Source: JBIOHP01 sp044449065 (GTDB taxonomy: Bacteria > Bacteroidota > Ignavibacteria > UBA10030 > SZUA-254). Taken from it: a DNA stretch of 64,000 bases. The notes beneath the pieces are model-generated. The model was given only the letters and a program-made list of their open reading frames with translations. It did no database searches and was not told where the DNA came from. The position numbers were made by a program, and so were the translations under genes. This document shows, piece by piece, positions 26,027-34,227 of this stretch (the stretch's first letter is position 1; each line of letters begins with the position of its first letter). The DNA is taken from assembly GCA_044449065.1 (NCBI GenBank), contig JBIOHP010000002.1:1-64000 (forward strand), given 5' to 3'.

Positions 26027-26689
26027 ATGAAACTCACTGCGGCATACATTCTTATTTTAGGTTTATTCGGCAGCATTTATTTCGGATGTAAGAACCGGAC
26101 ACAGGAATTCCCCGCATTAACCGCGCAGGATAGTGTCAGGATAATTCAAGAAATAATGGATCACCGTACCGAGATAAATACTTTTTTCCAAGACGATCCC
26201 AATTCACCGTTCAGAAAAGATAGCGATGCGCATTTTGATAGTATAAAATGGTTCGCTCCTAACTTGAAATATTATTTCCGTTCCCAACTTTATAAATATT
26301 CGAATCCCCAAACTGTTGTCGTGTTTGGCACGAAGGGCGAGAAACGAAATGAACTGAGATATGGATATTTCAAGCTAATTTATAATGACAATGAGTACCG
26401 CTTAAACGTTTACAAAACACTTCCGTCTGAAGAAGAACCGTCACCTGAACCTAACTATCTATCGGTTTGGTTCACCGATGCGACAACCGGCAACCAGACG
26501 TACGGTGTAGGTCGATACATTGAGGTTGGCGAGGAACAAACAAATCCGGATGCTGTGTACATCATCGATCTGAACAATGCATTTAATCCTTACTGCGCGT
26601 ATAGCTCAATCTATTCCTGCGCGATACCACGAAAAGAAGATCATCTTGATTTTCCGGTAATAGCGGGCGAATTGAAATATCATCCATAA
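26027..26689 (+). CDS. DUF1684 lipoprotein
   Basis: 220 residues with a lipoprotein signal (lipobox IYFGC, Cys22). The core contains ITEFGTKG-like text (VVFGTKGEKRNELRYGYFKL), then DLNNAFNPYCAYSSIYSCAIPR near the C-terminus. This Asn-Pro-x-Cys-Ala pattern is the hallmark of DUF1684. The function is unknown. It may be part of the upstream peptidase run (79 bp after the S46 gene). It ends before the phosphatase gene, which has its own leader. Confidence 0.85.
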   Translation: MKLTAAYILILGLFGSIYFGCKNRTQEFPALTAQDSVRIIQEIMDHRTEINTFFQDDPNSPFRKDSDAHFDSIKWFAPNLKYYFRSQLYKYSNPQTVVVFGTKGEKRNELRYGYFKLIYNDNEYRLNVYKTLPSEEEPSPEPNYLSVWFTDATTGNQTYGVGRYIEVGEEQTNPDAVYIIDLNNAFNPYCAYSSIYSCAIPRKEDHLDFPVIAGELKYHP

Positions 26690-26776
26690 CCAATCAGAAT
26701 TCGATGCTCCTTCCTTGGATATTATCGAATTTCGAAGTACATTTTAAGACAAAAATTAGCATAACCCTACTATTAC

Positions 26777-28012
26777 ATGCAATTACGAAAATTATACCGA
26801 ACAGTTGAAACAATTGCGTCAAAGAAATTTCCGTCCGACGAGGAATTATTAACGCACGCGCTTTTGGAGATCGTTAATCTTGAAGAGATAAAGATCAAAG
26901 GCGGCAGAATTTGGAAATTTGATACCCGCACCGGAAGCTATGTTCTCCTTCACCAAATCGGCGAAATAGAACATATTAAACAGAATTATCGGCTCCGTGT
27001 GAAAGATAATCCTATTTTTTTAGAGCTTCCCCGGCTCCGGACTATCCTTGCCAGCGAACAGGATCAGTATTTGCGGCGAAGGGGTATCTTTAAATTCACC
27101 GCAACGGGAGTTGGCGAGAAAATACATTGGCGCGGAAAAACCCTGTTCAAGTATGTTCTGGCGTTCAACGCCGATCAGCTTGATGGCGATATTATGGCAA
27201 CGTTCAATATTATCAGTTCCGCCCTTACCTCGGCGCTGCGAACGCGCAAGATCGAAGAAAAAGCTCAGGTGTTAGAACGCGATCTGGATAAAGCGCGGGA
27301 GATCCAGAAAAGCATCCTTCCCCAGCATGAATTGCGCTATCACTCGTATGAAATATATGGCGTTTCACTTGCTGATAGAATTGTCGGGGGAGATTTTTTT
27401 GATTATCTCAAATCCGAAGAGGATAATGACCGTGTCGGTATTGTGATCGGCGATGCAACCAGCAAAGGCGTCTCCGCCGCCGTTGAAGCTCTCTATGTTT
27501 CTGGCGCATTGCGGATGGGTTTTGAGTTCCAAACTAAAATCAGCTCGCTTCTTGGACGTGTGAATAAATTAGTGAATAAAGCTTTTTCCGATGAATACTT
27601 TGTTTCATTGTTTTATTGTGAATTGATCAACGATAAAAACGGCCTCGTGATTTTCGCGAATTGTGGTCATAATAACCCCATTCTCTTTCGACTAAATGAT
27701 TCGACCTGTGAATTGCTGGAAACTACCGGGCAGGTGCTCGGTCCTTTTCCGGAGGCGACTTTCAAAACCGAAAATTTCCTCATGAAACAAGGAGATATCT
27801 TGTTGCTCTATACCGACGGCGTAACGGAGGCGCGGGACGAAGCAGGAAATTTCTTCGGTGAAAATCGCCTCAACGATCTCCTGATTAATTATAAAGATTT
27901 AAGCTCCAGAGATATTGCCCTCCAGATATTGCAAGAAGTCCAGGTCTTTAGCGCGGGAGCAGATTATTCTGATGATAAAACATTGGTAGTCATAAAACGT
28001 ACCGGAGTATAA
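26777..28012 (+). CDS. SpoIIE-type PP2C serine phosphatase with GAF-like N-terminus
   Basis: 411 residues. The N-terminal 170 residues look like a sensory (GAF-like) domain, followed by a short helical linker (about 170-190, AQVLERDLDKAREIQKSI) and a C-terminal PP2C phosphatase (about 190-410). Metal-binding aspartates occur in GGDFFD and GDATSKG, and again in LLLYTDGVTEARD. The family dephosphorylates STAS-domain antagonists in partner switching. The STAS protein at 7515-7877 is a plausible substrate, but it is 19 kb away. It lies 13 bp before the HerA-like gene, so they are probably one transcript. Confidence 0.9.
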   Translation: MQLRKLYRTVETIASKKFPSDEELLTHALLEIVNLEEIKIKGGRIWKFDTRTGSYVLLHQIGEIEHIKQNYRLRVKDNPIFLELPRLRTILASEQDQYLRRRGIFKFTATGVGEKIHWRGKTLFKYVLAFNADQLDGDIMATFNIISSALTSALRTRKIEEKAQVLERDLDKAREIQKSILPQHELRYHSYEIYGVSLADRIVGGDFFDYLKSEEDNDRVGIVIGDATSKGVSAAVEALYVSGALRMGFEFQTKISSLLGRVNKLVNKAFSDEYFVSLFYCELINDKNGLVIFANCGHNNPILFRLNDSTCELLETTGQVLGPFPEATFKTENFLMKQGDILLLYTDGVTEARDEAGNFFGENRLNDLLINYKDLSSRDIALQILQEVQVFSAGADYSDDKTLVVIKRTGV

Positions 28013-28025
28013 GGAAAAATAAAAC

Positions 28026-29615
28026 ATGGACGAACAAAAACTTATCGGAAAAGTATTTTCTGTAAGCAACAGCGGTATCTCCGTCATCTTGAATGAAGAC
28101 GTCGTGATAAAACCAATGGTCTATGGCGCTGCCAATCGCGTCGGCCAGGTGGGTACGTTTGTCGTTATGCCCGAATACGAACGATCGATCATCGGCACTG
28201 TGTTTTCCGCAAGAGACACCCGATTATCCGGCGAAGACGGCGGAGGAAACCGCATCCTCGAAATAAAGGCGTTAGGAACGCTTCAAACCGGACGATTCGA
28301 ACGGGGACTTTCCGCATTACCGGTCATCGGCAGTTCGGTCTATTCAACGGACGATGACGACCTGAGAGCTATCTTTGCCACATTCCGTGGATCGAATTTC
28401 TCCCTGGGTAATTTATCGATGTTTGCGGAGGAACGACTCTATATCGATCCCAATAAATTCTTTTCAAAGCACGTCGCATTGTTTGGATCAACGGGCTGTG
28501 GAAAATCCACTACCGTTGCTTCTATTATCCAAAAAGTACATCATCTCCCGAATAATCATGTCATCATGCTCGATCTGCACGGCGAATATCTGAATGCCTT
28601 CAAAGACACCGGGAACCTGATCAATATTACTGAACTCGAGCTTCCGTACTGGTTGATGAATTTTGAAGAACTCGTCGAAACGTTCATCGACCCTAACGAA
28701 CCGACCGCCAATAACCAGATGATGATTTTGAAGGATGCAGTGCTCGATTCTAAAAAAGGGAAAAATTTGGCATTAAAAGAATTTATTAATATTGATACAC
28801 CGGTATACTTTGATTTTCTCGACGTCGCAGTCCGGATGAAATCACTCGATTCTGAACGGACGCTGGGCGGGAAAGAAGGTCCCTTCTACGGACAGTTTAC
28901 TCGATTCCTTGTCCGGCTCGACAGCAAGCTGAACGATAAGCGGTATGAATTTCTCTTCAAACCAAAAACCTACCGTTCATCCGATAAATTCAGCGAGTTG
29001 CTCACAAAACTATTCGGTTTGGATACCGGGAAGAGAATAACAATAGTCGATTTGAGCCGCGTCCCATTCGATGTTCTCAATGTGCTCATTTCTCTTCTCG
29101 GCAGGGTGATCTATGATTTCAATCTCTGGAATAAAGCCCGGAGAGATTTCCCGATCCTTATTGTTTTCGAAGAAGCGCACAACTATCTCTCGAATCTCTC
29201 CACCAGCACAGCGGCGAGAAAAACTGTTGAACGGATCGCTAAAGAAGGTAGAAAATACGGCGTGAGCTGCATGATTGTGAGCCAGCGGCCCGCTGAAGTA
29301 TCTGAAACTATTGTCTCGCAATGCAATAACTTTGTCGCAATGCGATTGTTAAATCCCAACGATCAGAATTATGTGCGAAAATTAGTCCCGGATTCCCAGG
29401 CAGATTTTATCGACGTTTTACCGACGCTCCGTCAGGGGGAAGCGTTCATTCTTGGCGATTCTGTCGCGTTGCCGGTACGGGTACAGATCGATTTGCCCGT
29501 GCCTCAACCCGGCGGCGGCGATATCCGTTTCTATGATAAGTGGATGAAAAGCGACGATCCCACAGACGTGAAGGAAGTCGTTGACAACTGGTGGAAACAA
29601 ATCAGAACGTTCTAG
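28026..29615 (+). CDS. HerA-like (DUF87) hexameric DNA-pumping ATPase
   Basis: 529 residues. An N-terminal beta-barrel of the HAS type (about 1-90), then a RecA/FtsK-like ATPase with Walker A GSTGCGKSTT (154-163), the HerA motif MLDLHGEY (181-188), and a Walker B region ending IVFEEAHNYL. This is the fold that translocates DNA or unwinds ends. HerA usually pairs with the nuclease NurA, or with SIR2 or DUF4297 in defence systems. None of these is adjacent; its neighbours are a phosphatase and a repeat element. The role is therefore open: DNA repair, or an orphan ATPase. Confidence 0.9.
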   Translation: MDEQKLIGKVFSVSNSGISVILNEDVVIKPMVYGAANRVGQVGTFVVMPEYERSIIGTVFSARDTRLSGEDGGGNRILEIKALGTLQTGRFERGLSALPVIGSSVYSTDDDDLRAIFATFRGSNFSLGNLSMFAEERLYIDPNKFFSKHVALFGSTGCGKSTTVASIIQKVHHLPNNHVIMLDLHGEYLNAFKDTGNLINITELELPYWLMNFEELVETFIDPNEPTANNQMMILKDAVLDSKKGKNLALKEFINIDTPVYFDFLDVAVRMKSLDSERTLGGKEGPFYGQFTRFLVRLDSKLNDKRYEFLFKPKTYRSSDKFSELLTKLFGLDTGKRITIVDLSRVPFDVLNVLISLLGRVIYDFNLWNKARRDFPILIVFEEAHNYLSNLSTSTAARKTVERIAKEGRKYGVSCMIVSQRPAEVSETIVSQCNNFVAMRLLNPNDQNYVRKLVPDSQADFIDVLPTLRQGEAFILGDSVALPVRVQIDLPVPQPGGGDIRFYDKWMKSDDPTDVKEVVDNWWKQIRTF

Positions 29616-29649
29616 GTTTTTCTTCCACTCCACCAGAATTATATTAAAG

Positions 29650-29788
29650 AAAAAGGGATCGTCCCAAAAGAATGACTATGTCATCCCGAACTTGTTTCGG
29701 GATCTTCACGTTGATGAAATCAGATGCTGAACCAAGTTCAGCATGACTCATTAAGGCGAAGAAAGTTCTTTCTGGACAATCCCTTTTT
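29650..29788. repeat. Palindromic element with 15-bp terminal inverted repeats
   Basis: The ends, AAAAAGGGATCGTCC and GGACAATCCCTTTTT, are inverted repeats with one mismatch. Inside are two further palindromes: CCCGAACTTGTTTCGGG, and TGCTGAACCAAGTTCAGCA at about 29723. It fills most of the gap between the convergent HerA and M16 genes and may terminate both. Relatives are at 49352-49457, 57288-57562 and 60265-60386. Confidence 0.8.
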
Positions 29789-29824
29789 AAATTAAAATAA
29801 AGCTACAACAGAGTGTAGTAGAAT

Positions 29825-31288
29825 TTACTTCTCCAACACCGGGGCTTTTCCCAACACATCATCAATCGTCATATTCTGAATCGTCCCAAGATTCAACGCC
29901 TTGATGCCTGATTCAATTTTGGATCGATCTCCCACTATCACAATGGCAACTCTTTCGGGATCGATGTATTTTTTCGCGACACGGTTGACATCGTCTTTTG
30001 TAATTGCGAATACATTTTTAACATAATCGTTAAAATACGTATCGGGCAGGTTATAATTCACAAGATCTTCGAGCTGGCTGGAGATTTGGCCGACAGCTTG
30101 AAAACCATTTGGATATTGGAGCGCAAGATAATTTTTTGCGCGCGTTAATTCATCGTCCGAGACAGGAGTCAGGATGCCGTGCAGCTCTTTAAAAAATTCA
30201 ATCAACGAGCTATCGGTCACCGCGGTCTGGACTGAAGCCCGGGCGCTGAACGAACCGGGGAACGGCGGATAGGTGAAACCGGACCCGGCTCCGTACGTGT
30301 ACCCGTGCGTTTCCCGAAGGTTATGATTGAGCCGCGAGCTAAATGAACCGCCGAGAATTGTGTTCATCACTTCGATTGCGAAATAATCGGGGTTCGAGCG
30401 CTCAACCCCCACCCTGCCGATACGGATAACCGATTGCGCGGCTCCGGGTTTATCGATAAGATACACGGTTCGCGAGGCAACCTGCGCGGCAGTTGGAACC
30501 ACCGGCTGCTGAATGTCATCTCCCTTATCCCACGATCCAAATACTTTTTCAAGCAGTGGAATGATTTTATCCGCGGTGACATCGCCTACCACGATGATGG
30601 TGGCATTATTCGGATGAAAATATTTTTGATGAAAATTTTGTAAATCCGTTGTTGTCACCGACCGGATAGATTTTTCATCGCCGCTTCCCATCTGCCCGTA
30701 TGGATGATCTTTTCCAAAGATAATTTGTGAAAATGCGGTGGTTGAAATTCCCGTAGGTTCATCGTGCATCTGCCCGAGGCGAGTTAACCGCTCTTTGCGC
30801 TGGCGTTCAAGCTCTTCGGATGTAAACGTGGGACGCAATGCAACATCCGCGAAAAGAGCGAGCGCATCTTCTAATTTGGATAACGGCGTATGTAAACTCA
30901 CTCCGGAAACATGCCAGCTTCCATACGTATAAATTCGCGCGCCAAGAAAATCAATCGCATCTGCAAGCTCGAGCGCGTTCCGCGAACCCGCGCCCTGCAT
31001 CATCATGGTGGCAGTCAGGTTTGCGAGACCTAATTTATCCGCGGGATTCATCACCGACCCCGTTTTTACCACAAGCTCCACCTGCACCAGCGGAACCTGA
31101 TGTTTTTCCATCAACACCACTGCAAGATTGTTGGAAAGTTTCAAATGTTGAATTGCCGGAAGCGTGAGCGATGGCGTTGGACCTAATTCCGGAGGTTTAG
31201 ACCGATCCGGCGCCTGTCCCAGAATTATTGACGTGAAAACGAATGCGCCAATAATGAGATACGCGGTGAAAATACCTAATTTCTTCAT
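29825..31288 (-). CDS. M16 family peptidase, non-catalytic partner
   Basis: About 487 residues with a signal peptide (MKKLGIFTAYLIIGAFVFTS...) and two M16 half-domains. The zinc motif HxxEH is missing: the equivalent region reads LANLTATMMMQGAGSR. The second half keeps the M16 C-terminal features (RETHGYTYGAGSGF). In bacterial M16 pairs one subunit is catalytic and the other has lost the zinc site, so this is probably the partner of the gene upstream. An in-frame ATG pair 20 codons upstream (31348) is 4 bp from the preceding stop and may be used, but the signal peptide begins at 31288. Confidence 0.88.
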   Translation of the reverse strand: MKKLGIFTAYLIIGAFVFTSIILGQAPDRSKPPELGPTPSLTLPAIQHLKLSNNLAVVLMEKHQVPLVQVELVVKTGSVMNPADKLGLANLTATMMMQGAGSRNALELADAIDFLGARIYTYGSWHVSGVSLHTPLSKLEDALALFADVALRPTFTSEELERQRKERLTRLGQMHDEPTGISTTAFSQIIFGKDHPYGQMGSGDEKSIRSVTTTDLQNFHQKYFHPNNATIIVVGDVTADKIIPLLEKVFGSWDKGDDIQQPVVPTAAQVASRTVYLIDKPGAAQSVIRIGRVGVERSNPDYFAIEVMNTILGGSFSSRLNHNLRETHGYTYGAGSGFTYPPFPGSFSARASVQTAVTDSSLIEFFKELHGILTPVSDDELTRAKNYLALQYPNGFQAVGQISSQLEDLVNYNLPDTYFNDYVKNVFAITKDDVNRVAKKYIDPERVAIVIVGDRSKIESGIKALNLGTIQNMTIDDVLGKAPVLEK

Positions 31289-31351
31289 GCTATTCGGAAA
31301 AATATTCGGATAAGCATTATTCTGTGAATTTTGAGAAAAGTTCATCATAAC

Positions 31352-32722
31352 TTATTTTCCCTCCTTCTTTGGCTGCGCGGCAAGTTCTGTTTTCCCCTGC
31401 GGCACAACGCTTAACACGACGCATCCATCAGGTTTCAGATACGTTTGCGCAGCCGCCTGAATGTCGTTCGGTGCGAGGGCTTTATATCGCGCCAGGTCCT
31501 CGTTGAGATAATCAGGGTTTCCGGTTTCGGTAAAATATTCATTCAAAAGATCGGCTTTACCGCCGAACCCGCCTACTCGTTCGAGCCGGTCGTATACGCT
31601 TGCCTCCATACCATTCACAGCCCGCTGCAACTCCCGCAGTGCAGGCGGATCATTTTTAATTTTATTAATTTCCTCCCAGACGAGATTTTCAATCTCAGAG
31701 AGGTTGTGACCGCTGCGGGCAGTAACCTGGATGATAAATTCGGATCCGAGACCGCGGGAGTCCTGATACGCATTTACATCCTGAGCGATCTGCATATCAT
31801 AGACAAGTCGTTTATACAGGCGTGAATTTTTTCCTCCGGTCAGGATTGATGATAGCAGATCAAGCTCGGCGTCGCCCGGCGTAAACCGCGGAGGCGAGAG
31901 GAACGCGATATATAATCGCGGCAATTGAACTTTATCTTCGATTACCAATCTCTTCGATTCAGTCAATAACGCTGAAGGAATAGCGGGCGGCGGCACCGCG
32001 TTCCGTTTCGGCACGTCGGAAAACCATTTTTTCACAAGCTCTTTTGTCTTCACCGGATCAATATCGCCTGCGATGGCAAGACTCGCGTTTGCAGGCGAAT
32101 AGTATTTCGTGAAGAAATCAACGACATCCTGATAGCTTGCCGCCGAAAGATCTTCCATCGAGCCGATGACGGGCCAATGATAGGGATGATCTCCCTGGAA
32201 GAGATTCTCTTCAATATTCAACGACGCCATTCCGTAGGGACGGTTTTCGTACGATTGACGGCGTTCATTTTTCACCACATCGCGCTGTTGGTCCACTCGG
32301 GCGGGGGTCATGGAATCGAGAAGAAATCCCATCCTATCCGATTCAAGGAAGAGAGCAAGTTCCAGCGCGTTGCTCGGAACGTTTTCCCAGTAGTTAGTCC
32401 TGTCGTTGGTTGTGGAGCCGTTGTTATCGCCGCCGGCTGCCTCGAGCCATTCGTCGAATTTTCCCGGCGGGACATGACCCGATCCTTCGAACATGATATG
32501 CTCAAAGAGATGGGCAAAACCCGTGCGCCCGGGTTTCTCGCGGCCGGAGCCAACGTGATACCACACGTTAACCGATACGGTGGGTGTGGAATGATCTTCA
32601 TGCAGAATCACCTGAAGACCATTGGGAAGCTGAAAGCGTTCGTACGGAATGCTCAACTGAGCGACCGCGAACGATGAGATGAGAAATAGAAAACTCAGTT
32701 TCAATATACGGTGTATTTTCAT
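31352..32722 (-). CDS. M16 family zinc peptidase, catalytic subunit
   Basis: About 456 residues with a signal peptide (MKIHRILKLSFLFLISSFAVAQ). The inverted zinc motif HLFEH (H71, E74, H75 from this start) lies in TGFAHLFEHIMFEGS, typical of bacterial M16B peptidases; the second half-domain contains the substrate-binding RxY-type region. It probably degrades peptides in the periplasm together with the degenerate M16 gene just downstream. The open frame extends to a TTG at 32803, but only the ATG at 32720-32722 gives a normal signal peptide. Confidence 0.9.
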   Translation of the reverse strand: MKIHRILKLSFLFLISSFAVAQLSIPYERFQLPNGLQVILHEDHSTPTVSVNVWYHVGSGREKPGRTGFAHLFEHIMFEGSGHVPPGKFDEWLEAAGGDNNGSTTNDRTNYWENVPSNALELALFLESDRMGFLLDSMTPARVDQQRDVVKNERRQSYENRPYGMASLNIEENLFQGDHPYHWPVIGSMEDLSAASYQDVVDFFTKYYSPANASLAIAGDIDPVKTKELVKKWFSDVPKRNAVPPPAIPSALLTESKRLVIEDKVQLPRLYIAFLSPPRFTPGDAELDLLSSILTGGKNSRLYKRLVYDMQIAQDVNAYQDSRGLGSEFIIQVTARSGHNLSEIENLVWEEINKIKNDPPALRELQRAVNGMEASVYDRLERVGGFGGKADLLNEYFTETGNPDYLNEDLARYKALAPNDIQAAAQTYLKPDGCVVLSVVPQGKTELAAQPKKEGK

Positions 32723-33053
32723 AGAATTTCCAAAATTTTGGGGAGTAGATTGGTTTTGATTAAAGAACGAATACAAAATACACAGAAAAAATGTCATGTT
32801 CAAGAATGAGTGGAGCCATTTAAGAAACTGTGCGAAACGTCATCGCGAGTTCCGCAACAGCGGAACGTCGCGATCTCCTCATATCGATGTAAAATACGAA
32901 ACTTTGAATATAGTTTAAACGACAAATCGAATTTTTCCCACGGTCGGTCTCCGGGGAAATAAAGTTTTCGGCGCTCCACGCCTGTCCGCCATTTGATGCG
33001 GAGCGTCATTCCCGCAATCCACCGCCGGAGCGGTGGAACGAAAGAAAAATACT
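32723..33053. other. Interval with a GATCGC/GCGATGAC palindrome
   Basis: Upstream region of the M16 genes. Around 32838-32880 a palindromic repeat reads GTCATCGCGAGTTCCG...CGGAACGTCGCGATCTCC. Similar elements occur at 42301-42466, 42776-42865, 45309-45372 and 48766-48845. The open frame spanning this area is made of repeat sequence and is not a gene. Confidence 0.5.
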
Positions 33054-33222
33054 GGTACAAAGCTGGTACAATTATTTTTAATTTATAACGGCAAGGCGTT
33101 ATTGAATTGAAATCAAAAATTTCACTGATTTTCTGTACCGGAACTGTACCAGTTTTGTACCAGAAATGTACCAGTTCTGTACCACTTTTGTACCAGTTTT
33201 GTACCGGTAGTGTACCAGTTTT
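33054..33222. repeat. GGTAC 11-bp periodic array, inverted copy
   Basis: Two GGTAC cores (33054, 33065), 59 bp, then eight GTACC cores exactly 11 bp apart (33135, 33146, 33157, 33168, 33179, 33190, 33201, 33212). This is the exact mirror of the array at 177-345, including the 59-bp gap, although the gap sequence has diverged. Open frames across it on both strands produce 11-residue repeats only because three 11-bp units make 33 bp. Confidence 0.85.
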
Positions 33223-34227
33223 TTCCGCGTTCCCCCTCCGCCGCGGCGGACGGGGGATTGAATCGTTTGGCGCGCTGCGCCTCTTTACCGTTCGACGCAG
33301 AGCGTCATGCCCGCATTCCACCACCGGAGCGGTGGAACGAGAGATGGCGTTGACCAGCCCACCCCTCGATCCCCTCCCTTAACGCCCGTCCCGCTACTAA
33401 AATCAGCGCACCAGATCATCGAATAGAACAGATTGGCGGGACGTGCAGGGCGGGGAACGGTTACCGAGTAGCATCGTCGTTGCAGTATCGTTTTCTAAGT
33501 CTTATCATTGGAAATCGTCACCCCCTCCCTGTCCGACCGGCAGGGCGGACTGTTAGGGAGGGGCAGAAATATTTCTGGTAATTAATACAATATATCCGGG
33601 GTGGGCACTCCCAACACACTACAAAACGCGGAATCATCGATATAGGGCTTGATATGTCCCCTCACCAATACTAATGATATTACGATATACTCACTATATA
33701 TAATATAAGGACTTTTAGTTAAAATAGCAAGGGAAATATTTACAAAATTCGACTCTCGACCCTCACCCCGGCAAGATTTTCAAATACCCAGATAAAACTC
33801 GTCCCTCTCCCCGGCGCGGGAGAGGGTGTACCGATCTCTCACGGAACGAAAAACTATCCCGGGTGAGGGTTGGTTCGTTCCACCGGAAAACGGACACCAA
33901 TATATTAAATATAACCTTATTCCCACGTGTTCATTTCTTGCCAAAACTTTATCCGATTTGTATTAAACCAGCAAATAATAATATAATAAATAACAAAAAC
34001 ATAGCAGTTTTGTCCCGGTTTTGGGAGGCAATGTGATCTTCCATTAAATTACGAGTCAGAGAATTTGCCAGTACCATAGTATGATGCTGGCGGTTTTGTG
34101 TTATGTAAAGTGACTTTTCTCGATTGCAGGCGGTATTATGCATAAACGCCTATTGACAGCGCAAATAAAATACAGATAGCTGACTGGCGTTGCATTGATA
34201 TGATATAAAAGATAAACCCACGAGTCA
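33223..34227. other. Non-coding palindrome-rich interval
   Basis: No protein gene. It contains several GC-rich palindromes (for example ACCACCGGAGCGGTGG near 33320 and CCTCTCCCCGGCGCGGGAGAGG-type text near 33810), the inverted 54-bp repeat at 33672-33725, and a first partial copy of the tandem-repeat start (GAGAATTTGCCAG at 34059). The GC content swings strongly over short distances. Confidence 0.6.
33672..33725. repeat. 54-bp repeat, inverted copy of 1-54
   Basis: The reverse complement matches window positions 1-54 at 52 of 54 bases. It lies about 450 bp beyond the inverted GGTAC array, whereas in the left copy this distance is about 120 bp. Confidence 0.85.

Noticed and set aside
26777..29615. 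A known HerA-based antiphage system
   Set aside because: No SIR2, DUF4297 or NurA-type nuclease gene lies next to the ATPase; the HerA/phosphatase pair is kept only as a speculative finding.
33107..33382. Protein-coding frames over the GGTAC array
   Set aside because: Frames open on both strands produce 11-residue periodic peptides only because three 11-bp units equal 33 bp; the rest of the frame is palindromic repeat.
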